50,855 bases of DNA from Candidatus Kapaibacterium sp. (GTDB taxonomy: Bacteria; Bacteroidota; Ignavibacteria; Kapaibacteriales; UBA2268): assembly GCA_026390695.1 (NCBI GenBank), contig JAPLFL010000053.1:1-50855 (forward strand), in the 5' to 3' direction. The notes under the pieces were generated by a model that was not told the origin of the DNA, made no database searches, and worked only from the letters and a program-made list of their open reading frames with translations. The translations under genes and the position numbers were made by a program. Shown piece by piece: positions 1 to 9,086 of this stretch; within the stretch, counting starts at the first letter, position 1, and the number at the start of each line of letters is the position of its first letter.

Positions 1-139
1 ACACCAATGCAAATGCTGAATCTTTTAACGCGAAGGTAAAACTATTTAGAGCTAATCTCAGAGGGGTGATTGATACTAAGTTTTTCCTCTTTAGATTAGC
101 TAAACTTTTTGCTTAATCCCCAAAAATTTGACATGACCC
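1..139 (+). mobile_element. Right end of an insertion sequence (ISL3/ISAon1-like), cut by the window edge
   Basis: The window opens inside a transposase gene whose stop codon is at 114-116. After a short non-coding tail the sequence reads AATTTGACATGACCC at 125-139. Read on the other strand this starts GGGTCATGTC, a form I associate with ends of ISL3/ISAon1-type elements of Bacteroidota. That association is from memory of the family; the exact end and any target duplication cannot be checked because the left end is outside the window. Confidence 0.6.
3..116 (+). CDS. Transposase, C-terminal 37 residues (partial)
   Basis: Open reading frame entering from the left edge and ending at TAA 114-116. 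The visible tail contains AESFNAKVKLFRANLRGV followed by FFLFRLAKLFA. The pattern ESFNAK-x(2)-FR-x(3)-RGV-x(4)-FFLFRL is typical of the end of DDE transposases of the ISL3 / ISAon1 type that are common in Bacteroidota. It would act by cut-and-paste on the ends of its own element. Only the tail is visible, so whether the enzyme is intact is unknown. Confidence 0.7.
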   Translation, partial: TNANAESFNAKVKLFRANLRGVIDTKFFLFRLAKLFA

Positions 140-188
140 AGGATATGTTTAAAAGTGCCCCAATTAATAACTAATTCAAGGAGAAAAT

Positions 189-974
189 ATGAAATTACAA
201 AATGCTTTAATGATTTTTATTCTAATCATGGTCATTGGAACTATTGAGAGCTTTGGACAAGCAGTAAAGATTAATCAATCTTATATTAAGGGAGATGTTG
301 AATTACAGTTTTGGCAGTACAAAAAAATACTGAATCCAAAAGATACTAATATCCAATTCAATATTATTTATCCTGAAATTATAAATAATAATGACATCTC
401 TGTACGTATTTTATTGAATAGTAAGTTAATCGATAATGAACTTGAACAGAAATTCAAGGAATTTGCTGATGAGTATAAAACGAGTATTGCGGATAACCCT
501 CCAAGTGATGAATATCCTCTCGATTATCATTGGATTGAAAATTGGACTGTTCAATACAACAGTAATGGGTTGTTATCATTAGTAAATTCTATTTCAGAAG
601 CAACTGGTGGAGCACATGGAAATTATAAAGAGACTTCTTTTAATTTCGATTTAAGTAATGGAAGGGGAATAATTATAACCGATATAATTAGTAATCAGAA
701 AGATCCAAGATTTATTAAATTATTGATGAGTAAATTAGCTGCTTCAGTAGAAATGCAAGCAGCTGACTTAAAAGATGATTTCCCACCTCTTAAAAGTGAT
801 TTTAAACTTACTGAAAATTTCTATTTTACCAGTATGGCTGTGGTTTTTATATATTCTTCTGGTGATTTTGTCAGTATGGGATCTGGACCGAATCCAGAAG
901 CAGTCTTCCCTTTTGATGAAATAAAACCATTCTTAAAAAAAGGATGTATTCTTGAAAAATTGTTTAAGAAATAG
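189..974 (+). CDS. Secreted DUF4163/DUF3298 (RsiV-like) protein
   Basis: 261 residues with an N-terminal signal peptide (hydrophobic run about residues 7-22 ending SFGQ). The C-terminal half carries the DUF3298 hallmarks: GGAHGNY near residue 138 followed by a beta-rich strand ending in TDII, and near the end FIYSSGDFVSMGSGP with AVFPFDEIKPFLK. The middle resembles DUF4163. The fold is known from RsiV anti-sigma factors and PdaC-type exported proteins; in Bacteroidota it mostly occurs in exported proteins of unknown role, so no enzymatic activity is claimed. A good ribosome binding site, AAGGAG at 178-183, supports the start. It is followed after 12 nt by another small exported gene, so the two may be co-transcribed. 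Confidence 0.75.
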   Translation: MKLQNALMIFILIMVIGTIESFGQAVKINQSYIKGDVELQFWQYKKILNPKDTNIQFNIIYPEIINNNDISVRILLNSKLIDNELEQKFKEFADEYKTSIADNPPSDEYPLDYHWIENWTVQYNSNGLLSLVNSISEATGGAHGNYKETSFNFDLSNGRGIIITDIISNQKDPRFIKLLMSKLAASVEMQAADLKDDFPPLKSDFKLTENFYFTSMAVVFIYSSGDFVSMGSGPNPEAVFPFDEIKPFLKKGCILEKLFKK

Positions 975-986
975 GAATAGAAAAAA

Positions 987-1393
987 ATGAAAATCAAATT
1001 AATTATTGCTACACTTATCTTCGGATTATTTCTGAACATCGCAGAAACTACATCAAAAGATAAGAAATCGGAAAAGCCTCAGCCCGTTTCTTCCCTCAAC
1101 GAAGTGAATATGAGGCAATCAAATTCACCGGCTACTGTTGAATGTTCTCTTCAATTTAATGCCCCATTTAACGGTTCTGGTGGATGTCCAGACTACAACT
1201 GCTACCGATTAACCAGTAAAGATAAAAGCGCTGGAATGTTCGGTTTTGCGGTTAAAAAATCGGAAGCAAATCAGAAATTAATGAAGATATTGGGAAAAAT
1301 CCTGATGCTTTAGTAAAAATCCAAATTGCATACAGGTCAAAATGCAATAGTGAACCAAGTATGAAAGAATTTATTATTTTAAAAGTGTTTTAA
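987..1393 (+). pseudogene. Small secreted cysteine-containing protein, broken by an apparent -1 frameshift
   Basis: The first frame runs 108 residues (987-1313): a signal peptide (residues 1-21), a lysine-rich linker and GGCPDYNCY. From 1256 the -1 frame is open and gives a coherent tail, EINEDIGKNPDALVKIQIAY and then RSKCNSEPSMKEFIILKVF, ending at TAA 1391-1393. The switch lies at or just after a run of six A (1254-1259). Joined, the product would be about 135 residues with a further Cys, a better match to a small exported cystine-bridged protein. The cause may be mutation, assembly error or, less likely, programmed slippage at GTT AAA AAA TCG. Family not recognised. Confidence 0.5.
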
Positions 1394-1411
1394 TTATTAA
1401 AAGGAAATCAA

Positions 1412-1963
1412 ATGAAAAACAAACTAATCTATCTCGCACTTGCAATAGCTCTACTTTTTACGGGTATTGAAGCAGTTGCAAAAGAGAAGAAAGTAGCTTC
1501 ATATCCTGAAGTTGAAAAACAAATTAAGGAAATAAAAGAAAAATATTCCAAAATTCAAAAAGAGAAAAAAACATATCAAAAACGAGTATATAATGGAACT
1601 GGAGACGATGGAGAGAATATTACATACAATGTTTATGTGAATGAAACTGAGCTAAAAATTATTGATGTTGAAGTGTCAGGTCCTGGTGATGCTGGAAGTA
1701 GAACAGAAATCTATTATGATAAATTTAAAAACTTCTTCGTATTGGAAAGTTCAGAAAGCAGTACTGCTCTGGCAAATGGAAAATTCAAAACGGACAAATC
1801 TGAGAATAGATATTATTTTACAAATGGGAAAATGATTCGCTGGATCAATGAAAAGACAAAAGAAGTCGATCCGAAAAGTGATGAATTCATTAGAGCAGCA
1901 GCTGAAATTAAGGAAAAAATAATGAAAATTTCTAAAGATATTAACAAATTAAAAGGAAATTAA
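1412..1963 (+). CDS. Secreted lysine-rich protein of unknown function
   Basis: 183 residues. A clear signal peptide (hydrophobic residues 5-20, likely cut after AVA near residue 23) is followed by a charged, probably coiled-coil stretch (residues 30-58, KQIKEIKEKYSKIQKEKK). A beta-rich middle (TYNVYVNETELKIIDVEV, IYYDKFKNFFVLE) and a lysine-rich helical tail complete it. It probably sits in the periplasm or at the surface. The start is supported by AAGGAAATCA just upstream. It lies downstream of two other small exported genes and upstream of a decayed one, so the group looks like a run of related small exported proteins. No family recognised. Confidence 0.7.
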   Translation: MKNKLIYLALAIALLFTGIEAVAKEKKVASYPEVEKQIKEIKEKYSKIQKEKKTYQKRVYNGTGDDGENITYNVYVNETELKIIDVEVSGPGDAGSRTEIYYDKFKNFFVLESSESSTALANGKFKTDKSENRYYFTNGKMIRWINEKTKEVDPKSDEFIRAAAEIKEKIMKISKDINKLKGN

Positions 1964-1964
1964 A

Positions 1965-2197
1965 ATGAATATAAATTTAGTTATATTCGCTCTCTAAATT
2001 GCTCTGCTTTTTCTATAAAACTTACATGAAGACTATATGCTGTTTGTAAAGATTACTGTGATTTAATAATTGCAAAAGTTAATGGACAAATCCAGTTAGT
2101 AGGGACTATCTGGACTCCTGCTTATGACGAGTTAAAGTATAATGAATTTAATAGCCAATACTATTCTGAAGGATCTGGTATTGGCTATTATAAATAA
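1965..2197 (+). pseudogene. Remnant of another small exported protein
   Basis: An ATG at 1965 starts MNINLVIFAL and stops at once (TAA 1995); further in-phase stops follow. From 2030 another frame is open with no start codon and reads a plausible protein tail (YCDLIIAKVNGQIQLVGTIW and then TPAYDELKYNEFNSQYY) ending at TAA 2195-2197. The signal-peptide-like head and coherent tail in different frames suggest a decayed member of the neighbouring small exported genes. Confidence 0.4.
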
Positions 2198-2271
2198 ATT
2201 TGATTAATACCAATAAAACCCGAAATTTGTTTTCTCATTATCTGATTTTTTTTAAATAATTCTAATTACTC

Positions 2272-3753
2272 ATGCACCACCTCCTCACCAAATCAACATT
2301 CCTTCGGGGCTGTCAATGCGTCAAATCTTTGTATTTGAATAAATATCTGCCCGAACTGAAAAACCAAATGAGTGATAGTCTTGAATCTAAATTCGAGAAA
2401 GGTCATACTGTAGGACTTTTGGCTCAACAGCTTTTTCCAAATGGAATTGATCTTCAAAAGAAATATCAATTTGATTATGATAAGAGCATTGAAGAGGTCC
2501 GAGAGCTGCTAAATCAAACTAATGCCATTATTTATGAAGCACCGTTTTTGTATAACGAAGTTTTGTCTGTTCTTGATATTCTTGTTTGTGAAAATGGCAA
2601 AATAACGGCTTATGAAGTGAAAAGCATAACTGAGATTAAAGAGCATATTATTTTGGAATGTGCTCTGCAATATTGGGTTATGAAGAATTCAAGCATCGAA
2701 ATATCAGATTTCAATATAGTGTATGTCAATAATAAGTATGTCAAGCAGGGCGAACTTGATATAAATGAATTATTTAAAATTGAATCGGTTCTTGAGAGGA
2801 TATTGCCTTTGCAAGATGATATTTCAAGTAAAGTGGAAGAATTAAAGGAAATTCTTAATAATCAAGTTGTTCCTGAAATTGATATTAATTCGAATTGTGA
2901 TCATCCCAACCCCTGTGATTTTCATAATCATTGCTGGCAGCATATTCCCAAATATTCAATATTTAATATTGCCTATTTAAAAACACCCAAGAAATTTGAA
3001 TTATATAAAAATGGAATAGTTAAATTTAACGATATTCCCAAAGATTATCCATTGAATGAAAATCAGTGGCAACAAGTAGATTGTGAGTTGAATAAAACTT
3101 CAATTATCAATAAACCTAAATTAAAGGAATTTTTGGATAGTTTGAATTATCCTTTATATTTCATGGATTTTGAATCCTTCCAACCTGTAATACCAATGTT
3201 TGATAATTCCAGACCTTACCAGCAAATTACTTCCCAATATTCTTTGCATTACTTGGAATCAAAGGATTCGGAATTAAAGCATTTTGAATATCTTGCTGAA
3301 GCAAATTATCAGATTGATCCAAGAATTGGCTTTATCGAACAACTTATAGATGAAACACTGCCTGATGGAGATATTTTAATATTCAATATCAGTTTCGAGA
3401 AGCCAAGATTAAATGAAATTGCAAAAGATTTTCCGCAATATGCAGAAGCTATAGGAAAAATAATCTCAAGGTTGAAAGACCTTATTATTCCATTTAGGGA
3501 ACACTATTACTTTACTCCAGAAATGCTTGGAAAGTTTTCAATAAAGAATGTTCTTTCTGCATTGATACCTGAATTGAGCTATAAGGAACTTGAAATCTCC
3601 AATGGTGGAATGGCTATGACTATCTATCCTTCACTTTATTTGGAGACTGATCAGGAAAAAATCAATACAGTCAGGCACAACCTCCTAAAATATTGTGAAA
3701 TGGACACTTTCGCAATGGTGAGGATATTGAAAGTGTTGGAGGGGATTAATTAG
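2272..3753 (+). CDS. DUF2779 protein: Cas4-like PD-(D/E)xK nuclease fused to a DEDD exonuclease-like domain
   Basis: 493 residues, soluble. The N-terminal half looks like a Cas4/RecB-type nuclease: C14 and C16, then D102 (SVLDILV) and E115-x-K117 (YEVKS), and a later cysteine group C209, C215, C221 that with the N-terminal cysteines could bind an iron-sulfur cluster as in Cas4 and AddB. The C-terminal half (from about 290) is DUF2779 with DEDD-exonuclease-like acids: D299-F-E301 (YFMDFESF), a later FNISFEK, and CEMDTFAM near the end. Likely DNA processing in the cytoplasm. It converges on the type III restriction gene with only 16 nt between the stop codons. No cas genes or CRISPR repeats are nearby, so a free-standing defence or repair role is inferred. 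No clear ribosome binding site is seen. Confidence 0.8.
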   Translation: MHHLLTKSTFLRGCQCVKSLYLNKYLPELKNQMSDSLESKFEKGHTVGLLAQQLFPNGIDLQKKYQFDYDKSIEEVRELLNQTNAIIYEAPFLYNEVLSVLDILVCENGKITAYEVKSITEIKEHIILECALQYWVMKNSSIEISDFNIVYVNNKYVKQGELDINELFKIESVLERILPLQDDISSKVEELKEILNNQVVPEIDINSNCDHPNPCDFHNHCWQHIPKYSIFNIAYLKTPKKFELYKNGIVKFNDIPKDYPLNENQWQQVDCELNKTSIINKPKLKEFLDSLNYPLYFMDFESFQPVIPMFDNSRPYQQITSQYSLHYLESKDSELKHFEYLAEANYQIDPRIGFIEQLIDETLPDGDILIFNISFEKPRLNEIAKDFPQYAEAIGKIISRLKDLIIPFREHYYFTPEMLGKFSIKNVLSALIPELSYKELEISNGGMAMTIYPSLYLETDQEKINTVRHNLLKYCEMDTFAMVRILKVLEGIN

Positions 3754-3769
3754 TGGAATTTGCAGGTAC

Positions 3770-6697
3770 TTACTCTGCATATATTCTATTAATTAAATCA
3801 ACCATCTGATCATTATGGAACTGTGTTTTGAACTTAATCTTCACTTTGCCATCAAAGAATTTCTCTGCATGTTTTATTTTGTAATTTTCCTCGTTTCTAA
3901 GCAACTCTTCACTTTCAACATTTTTAGTTTCAACAATAAAATGAAGTATTTGCTCCCCATCTTTGAATTTTAAAACATAAGCAAAATCTGGTGAATAGCT
4001 TTTACCACCTGCAACTGGAATCCTGATAGAATTTTTTGGTATTTTAGTAAAAACAATAACATCCTCTATATTGGCTTTAATATTTTCTTTTTCTAATTCA
4101 GAATCATAATACAATGAATCAAAAAGGTATTCTTCTTTTACTTTTTCACTTGAAATTAATACACCAACATCAGAAGCATAAATTTCTTTAAGAACATTAC
4201 CCTTTTCGTCGGTCAGCTTTGTAGGGTGAATGCTATTGGAAACCTTTTGATACTCAATACTAAACTTATCAAAGGCTTTTGACATCAAATAATTATCAAA
4301 TTCATGTTTGATTATTCTTATTGTTGATGCATTCAGATATTGATTTATATTCTTTCCCGAAACTATGATTGATTTATGCAGTGTTTTAATATTTATGCTT
4401 AAAACTTTTGAAAGTTCTTTCAAAAAATCACTGTATTTCATTGTAGAAATTGGGGTTAATGTGCGATTAACTGCCGATTCTTCCTCATTAACAATTGCTT
4501 TATTATCCTCTATTTTAACTTTTGCAATGCGTTCTCTGACTCCTTCAATAACAAAATGATTATTTTTATCTTTTAAATAATCTGTAAATAGTTTTTGGAA
4601 AACTTCTTCATTATCAAATTTGTATTCCAAAATAACCTTTTCATTCAGTTTTTCCCATAGGACTTTTAATTCTTCATATTTTTCGGTTCTAATAATTACT
4701 TTTTTCCTTGTATCCGATGCTTTTCGGATTTTATTTGAATTTACTCCTTCAAAAATTCGAGGATAATTATTTTTAATAATATCAAAACCACCATCTAAAA
4801 ACTTATGTGATGCTCGTATTACTTTTTTATCTACAAGTTTATCAATCAAATCATCTTCATTAGTTGTATATAACTCGCAGATTTTCTTAATCATATTTTC
4901 ATTAAGTTTCTCTGGCACTTCTTCAATAGAGATTGCACCAGATTTCTCATTAATTTCATTAACTAACTTATCAACAAAATCACTTTCTGTGAAATCAACA
5001 AAATAGTTTAGATAAAACTGTTCGTCTTTAACTCGGTTTCCATATTCATTCACTGGCAAACGTAAGCCACGACCAACTTCTTGTAATTTTGAGATTTCGC
5101 TTCCACTACTCCGAAGCTTGCAAATTTGGAATACATTAGGGTTGTCCCATCCTTCCCTTAACGTCCACTTTGAAAAAATAAAGCGTCTTGGATTTTCCAA
5201 ATCAAGCATTGATTGTTTGTCATGCAAGATTTCGTTAATTTCTTTTTCAATAACTTCATCTTTCTCGGTATTATCTTTTGAAAAATAACCTCCATGTGTT
5301 AAAGAAAGGTTTTGTAAAGTTTTTTCAAGATAAGATTTGTAAAAAATATTTGTTTCAGTATTTAACGAAGATAATATTTCTGCTTTAACAAGCATCTCAA
5401 CTGTTTTCCTTATGCAACCTTCTTTGTTCCTATACTCTTCAATGTTATCGATAAAGAAAAGAGTAAGCGGTTTTATTTTTACATCTCTTGTAAGAAATTT
5501 TTTTTCAATTTCAAAATGATGTTTGATTGCATTTTGGATCATCATTTCTTGTAGAGTTTGAGCATACGAAAATGGGTTAAGTTTATCTCCCTTTTTCATC
5601 TCCAAACCATTGGATAAAACAACCGTGCTTTTATTGAGATTCTCAATGGATAGATCAGTCATTTCAGTATGTACTCTCTTCATACTTTCATTTTTTGCAA
5701 CTAATACTACCTTTCTCTTATTGTTTTCTGTTAGTTCAAAGCTGGCTTCTGTTCCATTCGAATCAATAAACTTTACTAATGTGTTGTTACCTCTGTCAAA
5801 TTTAGTTATATGTCCAATAACTCCCTTTACAAGATTTCTATTGAATGAATCAACTGCAGTAAGTTGATAGATTAAATTTTGATAGTCTTTAACAATTATT
5901 TTTTCATTTCTTTTTGTGGGATCATTTTTCTGTTTTATTTCTTTATCAGGGAAAGTTGCACCATAACGTAAAATAATTTGCGGTTCCATTTTTAAGATAT
6001 TTACCCAAGTTTTATTATCCTTAGCAAATTTGTGTGGTTCGTCAATAATTACAAATGGTTTTATAGCAGCAATTGCATCAAAAGGTACCGAATATTTATC
6101 AAATAATGCTTTATGGAATCCAGTTTGCATAGTTTCTGAATTGATCATTCCTGCATTTATAACCATTACCTGAATACTGTTTTTCTCAAAATTGCCTGAT
6201 TCAACAAAACTTGTAACTGCAAGCGGAATATAAGATTTTTTGCTTCTGTTATTGTTCTGACTTTCAACAATATGTAAATGAATTGATTTGCCATACTGTT
6301 CTTTGAAGTGCTCACGGCTACTGTCCGATTTCAGAAAATCAACTGTTCCTGCTTTGATGGACAGTGTTGGAACAACAATAATGAATTTGAATATTCCGAA
6401 TTGTTTGTTTAGCTCGAATATGGTTTTCGTATAGGTATAGGTTTTACCTGTTCCAGTTTCCATCATAATATCAATAATGTTACTGTTGCTCGCAGTTTTT
6501 CCATCAATCCCATTTTCATCTTGTACCTTTGAAATATTCTTTAGGTATAGCTTATTTGTTATATCAAACTCTGGATTTATATGGTTTTTATCTACATCAA
6601 ATATCGGCACATAATCAATATTCTCGAAAACAGCAAGAGTATTTTCCACTGCTTGTGATTGGTGATTCAAGTCTTTTTCAAAATTAAATCCCTGCAT
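3770..6697 (-). CDS. res: Type III restriction enzyme, Res subunit (helicase-nuclease)
   Basis: 975 residues, close to the usual Res length. Superfamily 2 helicase motifs are in order: Walker A GTGKT at 82-86, Walker B DEPH at 219-222, REGWDNP near 514-520 and motif VI VGRGLRLP at 541-548. The C-terminal endonuclease motif is P903-D904 followed by E923-x-K925 (IVETKN). Known role: with Mod it recognises an asymmetric unmethylated site, uses ATP to communicate along DNA and cuts when two inverted sites meet. It starts one base after the mod stop codon, so the two are almost certainly translated from one message, methylase first. All catalytic residues I can check are present, so the enzyme looks functional. 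Confidence 0.93.
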   Translation of the reverse strand: MQGFNFEKDLNHQSQAVENTLAVFENIDYVPIFDVDKNHINPEFDITNKLYLKNISKVQDENGIDGKTASNSNIIDIMMETGTGKTYTYTKTIFELNKQFGIFKFIIVVPTLSIKAGTVDFLKSDSSREHFKEQYGKSIHLHIVESQNNNRSKKSYIPLAVTSFVESGNFEKNSIQVMVINAGMINSETMQTGFHKALFDKYSVPFDAIAAIKPFVIIDEPHKFAKDNKTWVNILKMEPQIILRYGATFPDKEIKQKNDPTKRNEKIIVKDYQNLIYQLTAVDSFNRNLVKGVIGHITKFDRGNNTLVKFIDSNGTEASFELTENNKRKVVLVAKNESMKRVHTEMTDLSIENLNKSTVVLSNGLEMKKGDKLNPFSYAQTLQEMMIQNAIKHHFEIEKKFLTRDVKIKPLTLFFIDNIEEYRNKEGCIRKTVEMLVKAEILSSLNTETNIFYKSYLEKTLQNLSLTHGGYFSKDNTEKDEVIEKEINEILHDKQSMLDLENPRRFIFSKWTLREGWDNPNVFQICKLRSSGSEISKLQEVGRGLRLPVNEYGNRVKDEQFYLNYFVDFTESDFVDKLVNEINEKSGAISIEEVPEKLNENMIKKICELYTTNEDDLIDKLVDKKVIRASHKFLDGGFDIIKNNYPRIFEGVNSNKIRKASDTRKKVIIRTEKYEELKVLWEKLNEKVILEYKFDNEEVFQKLFTDYLKDKNNHFVIEGVRERIAKVKIEDNKAIVNEEESAVNRTLTPISTMKYSDFLKELSKVLSINIKTLHKSIIVSGKNINQYLNASTIRIIKHEFDNYLMSKAFDKFSIEYQKVSNSIHPTKLTDEKGNVLKEIYASDVGVLISSEKVKEEYLFDSLYYDSELEKENIKANIEDVIVFTKIPKNSIRIPVAGGKSYSPDFAYVLKFKDGEQILHFIVETKNVESEELLRNEENYKIKHAEKFFDGKVKIKFKTQFHNDQMVDLINRIYAE

Positions 6698-6698
6698 T

Positions 6699-8768
6699 TT
6701 AATGCCTTATAATAAAATCAATTTGAATATTCTTTTTGTTTGCATAAGACTTTACACTTTCTGATAGTTCACGCAAATTTTTACTATCGAAATGGTATCC
6801 AAATGATATTATGGAAGTAGGATTAAATCCCTCGTCAGAATCAATTTTTTCCAGTAATACTTTTAGGTTATCAGTAGTAAAACCTTTTCTCATTAGATAT
6901 AGTTTGTTATTGCCATAATGCGAAATGTAATTCCCCAAATCAATTTCCTGTAAGTTCTTAGTTAATGGAATTCCATCATAAGTTTTCCAAGTGGTAAGCA
7001 ATGCTTTTATATCTTCATTTGTTAGTTTACCAACATCGAATAAGGTCAGCGAATCATCAAATTGTTCTGCTTCAAAGTTATAATCTGCCCATATTGGCAT
7101 GGTTTCAAAAATCTTAAATCCGAGATCTTGATTCTTTAATGCATCTATTTCTTTTTGGAGTTGTTCTTTCTTTTCGGTATTATTTTCCAAATTTAATAAG
7201 CCATCATAAGATTTAATCTCTTTTTCCTTCTCATGAATTTTAGTTTGTATTTTCTCTTTAGTTTTTTTTGCTGCTCTTATTAAACGTTCTTTGGTAATTT
7301 CAAAGATGGTAGGTTCTGCTTTTAATTCATTTTTCACAAAATCATAAGATGCTTTATTTTTCTTGGGATCAATTGGTTCAGGAAGTTGAACTAAAATGTA
7401 TTTTCGGTTGCCACCGTCTTCGGTATTGAGTTGCATTACAGCATCACCTGTAGTGCCAGAGCCTGCGAAGAAGTCTATAATAATATCTTTTTCATCTGAT
7501 CCTATTTGAATTGATTTCTTTAATAATTGTAATGGCTTAGGATGATCAAAATAAGATTCATTTAAGATTTCCCTTAACTCTCTCGTTCCATTTTCTGTTC
7601 TCATTTCTGTTTCATCCCAAACCGATTTAGCTTTTGAAGTAGATTTTCTATTTTTTTCATATATGTTCCAATTACCATCACTTTTTATCTTTGATACTAC
7701 TTGACTTAAATCTAAATTGTCTTTAACAATATTTTTATTAACCAAATCCTTACCCCATCGCCAGACACTTTCTTTACCTATACTATTATAGGGTTTAACT
7801 TTGATTCTGTAATTTTCATCTTGATTTAAACTAACTGCGCAATAGCCATCTTCACTAATATTTGGATTTACATAAAAAGCATAAAATAAATTTTCCCTAT
7901 TTCCACTATGGAATTTAGGATTTCTATTCCTTAAATCTCTTAAATTAAATCCTCCTTTGCTATCACTAAAACTAAAGGCTACTTTTTTTGGCAGTTCATT
8001 TAGAAGAAGTTCTTCTGATTTAGAATATATAATTAGATATTCATTTGTTATTGCAATTTGTTTATAATCTCTACCACCTGGATTTGAAATAATAATTACT
8101 TGCGCTTCAAAATTCTCTTCTCCAAAAATCTCGTCCAACAATAATCTCAATTGTGCTACTTCGTTATCATCAATGGATACAAAGATTACTCCATCATCTC
8201 GAAGTAATTGTTTGGCAATATAAAGGCGTGGATACATGAAAGTAAGCCATGCTGAATGTGAATTGCTTTCGCTTTTGGTGAATTTGAAAATACGTTCTGC
8301 TTTTTCTGCATCTATTCCAGCTAACTGTTGTAGTTCCTCAACTGTAAATGAGCGGTCATCTTGATATATGAATCCATCACCCCCAGTATTATAGGGTGGG
8401 TCAATGTAGATCATTTTTACTTTTTCATAATAGGCTCCCACGAGGTGCTTCAAGACTTCCAAATTGTCTCCTTTTATCAGAAGATTTTCAGATTTCTGGT
8501 TCTCTTCTTTTTGGTTATGGGTTTCGTCTTCTTTTAATAAAGTGGTTGCTGAATCACTTGCTAAAAGGCGGGCATACGATTTCCCCAGCCAATCCAATCC
8601 ATAACTTTCTTTAGAAAAGTTGATGTCTTTATTAGAAAGTTCTTGTTTAAACTTTTCAAATTGGAAGTTGCCTTCTTTATCAAAACATTGTGAAAAGTGC
8701 TTTTTTAATACTTCCAAATCATTATTCTGCAATTTAATATCGTTAGTAATTTTCTGAGTCTCTTCCAT
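6699..8768 (-). CDS. mod: Type III DNA-methyltransferase, Mod subunit (N6-adenine, beta class)
   Basis: 689 residues. Catalytic motif IV DPPYNTG is at 123-129 and the S-adenosylmethionine motif I FAGSGTTG at 434-441. This order (IV before I) defines the beta class used by type III systems. The region between them (about 130-400) holds the target recognition domain. The protein methylates adenine in the recognition site, protects the host and supplies sequence specificity to Res. A lysine/glutamate-rich coiled-coil stretch lies near residues 500-560. No simple sequence repeat that would make it phase variable was seen in the reading frame. Only 1 nt separates it from res. A terminator-like hairpin lies 75 nt upstream, so transcription probably begins between 8769 and 8842. 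Confidence 0.93.
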   Translation of the reverse strand: MEETQKITNDIKLQNNDLEVLKKHFSQCFDKEGNFQFEKFKQELSNKDINFSKESYGLDWLGKSYARLLASDSATTLLKEDETHNQKEENQKSENLLIKGDNLEVLKHLVGAYYEKVKMIYIDPPYNTGGDGFIYQDDRSFTVEELQQLAGIDAEKAERIFKFTKSESNSHSAWLTFMYPRLYIAKQLLRDDGVIFVSIDDNEVAQLRLLLDEIFGEENFEAQVIIISNPGGRDYKQIAITNEYLIIYSKSEELLLNELPKKVAFSFSDSKGGFNLRDLRNRNPKFHSGNRENLFYAFYVNPNISEDGYCAVSLNQDENYRIKVKPYNSIGKESVWRWGKDLVNKNIVKDNLDLSQVVSKIKSDGNWNIYEKNRKSTSKAKSVWDETEMRTENGTRELREILNESYFDHPKPLQLLKKSIQIGSDEKDIIIDFFAGSGTTGDAVMQLNTEDGGNRKYILVQLPEPIDPKKNKASYDFVKNELKAEPTIFEITKERLIRAAKKTKEKIQTKIHEKEKEIKSYDGLLNLENNTEKKEQLQKEIDALKNQDLGFKIFETMPIWADYNFEAEQFDDSLTLFDVGKLTNEDIKALLTTWKTYDGIPLTKNLQEIDLGNYISHYGNNKLYLMRKGFTTDNLKVLLEKIDSDEGFNPTSIISFGYHFDSKNLRELSESVKSYANKKNIQIDFIIRH

Positions 8769-8842
8769 GTTAAACTTTTTTATATGTTAAAAATCAGGTA
8801 ACTGCTTTTATTGCTCACCCTTCTTCTTATTTTTGAACATAT

Positions 8843-8875
8843 AAAAAAAGGGCATTTCCATTGAATTTTGCCCTT
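8843..8875 (-). terminator. Intrinsic terminator (minus strand) upstream of mod
   Basis: On the minus strand AAGGGCA pairs perfectly with TGCCCTT across a loop of 14 nt, and the stem is followed by a run of T. It would stop leftward transcription from the toxin-antitoxin locus before it enters mod. The plus strand has no T run after the stem. Confidence 0.6.
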
Positions 8876-8906
8876 ATAAGAGGTATCGACCAAGAAACCC
8901 ACACTG

Positions 8907-8990
8907 ATGGCAAAAAGGAAATGCCCCGATTGCTCGGAGCATGCCTTCACTGCCGTTCTCAGTGTTAAAAATTGGTCGATTTCCTTATAA
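8907..8990 (+). CDS. Possible 27-residue zinc-ribbon-like mini-ORF
   Basis: ATG at 8907 opens MAKRKCPDCSEHAFTAVL and the frame ends at TAA 8988. The CPDC knuckle and basic start resemble half of a small zinc ribbon, but the second Cys pair is missing, so this is probably a fragment of a gene rather than a working protein. Its 3' half is the first copy of a direct repeat seen again near 9780, where it is more decayed. No clear ribosome binding site. Confidence 0.25.
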   Translation: MAKRKCPDCSEHAFTAVLSVKNWSISL

Positions 8991-9020
8991 GAACGATAGT
9001 AAGACAAGTCTTACATATTT
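8942..9020 (+). repeat. Direct repeat, copy 1 (right of mod, left of the PIN locus)
   Basis: Shares GCCTTCACTGCCGTTCT with a second copy at about 9780, then AAATTGGTCGATT, then GAACGA-AG--AAGT-TTA-ATATTT with scattered changes. The two copies flank the PIN/antitoxin locus in the same orientation. Confidence 0.65.
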
Positions 9021-9086
9021 AAATTATTTAATATCCTACGTCATAATATTTTCTTATTTAGTAAAGAAGATTAATATTCAGACCAT

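Noticed and set aside
3754-3769. Shared terminator between the convergent DUF2779 and res genes
   Set aside because: Only a 5-bp TGCAG/CTGCA stem is visible and no T run follows; too weak to call.
8780-9007. 75-residue minus-strand ORF upstream of mod
   Set aside because: It crosses the terminator hairpin and direct repeat 1 and has no protein features; the opposite strand holds a better, though weak, mini-ORF.
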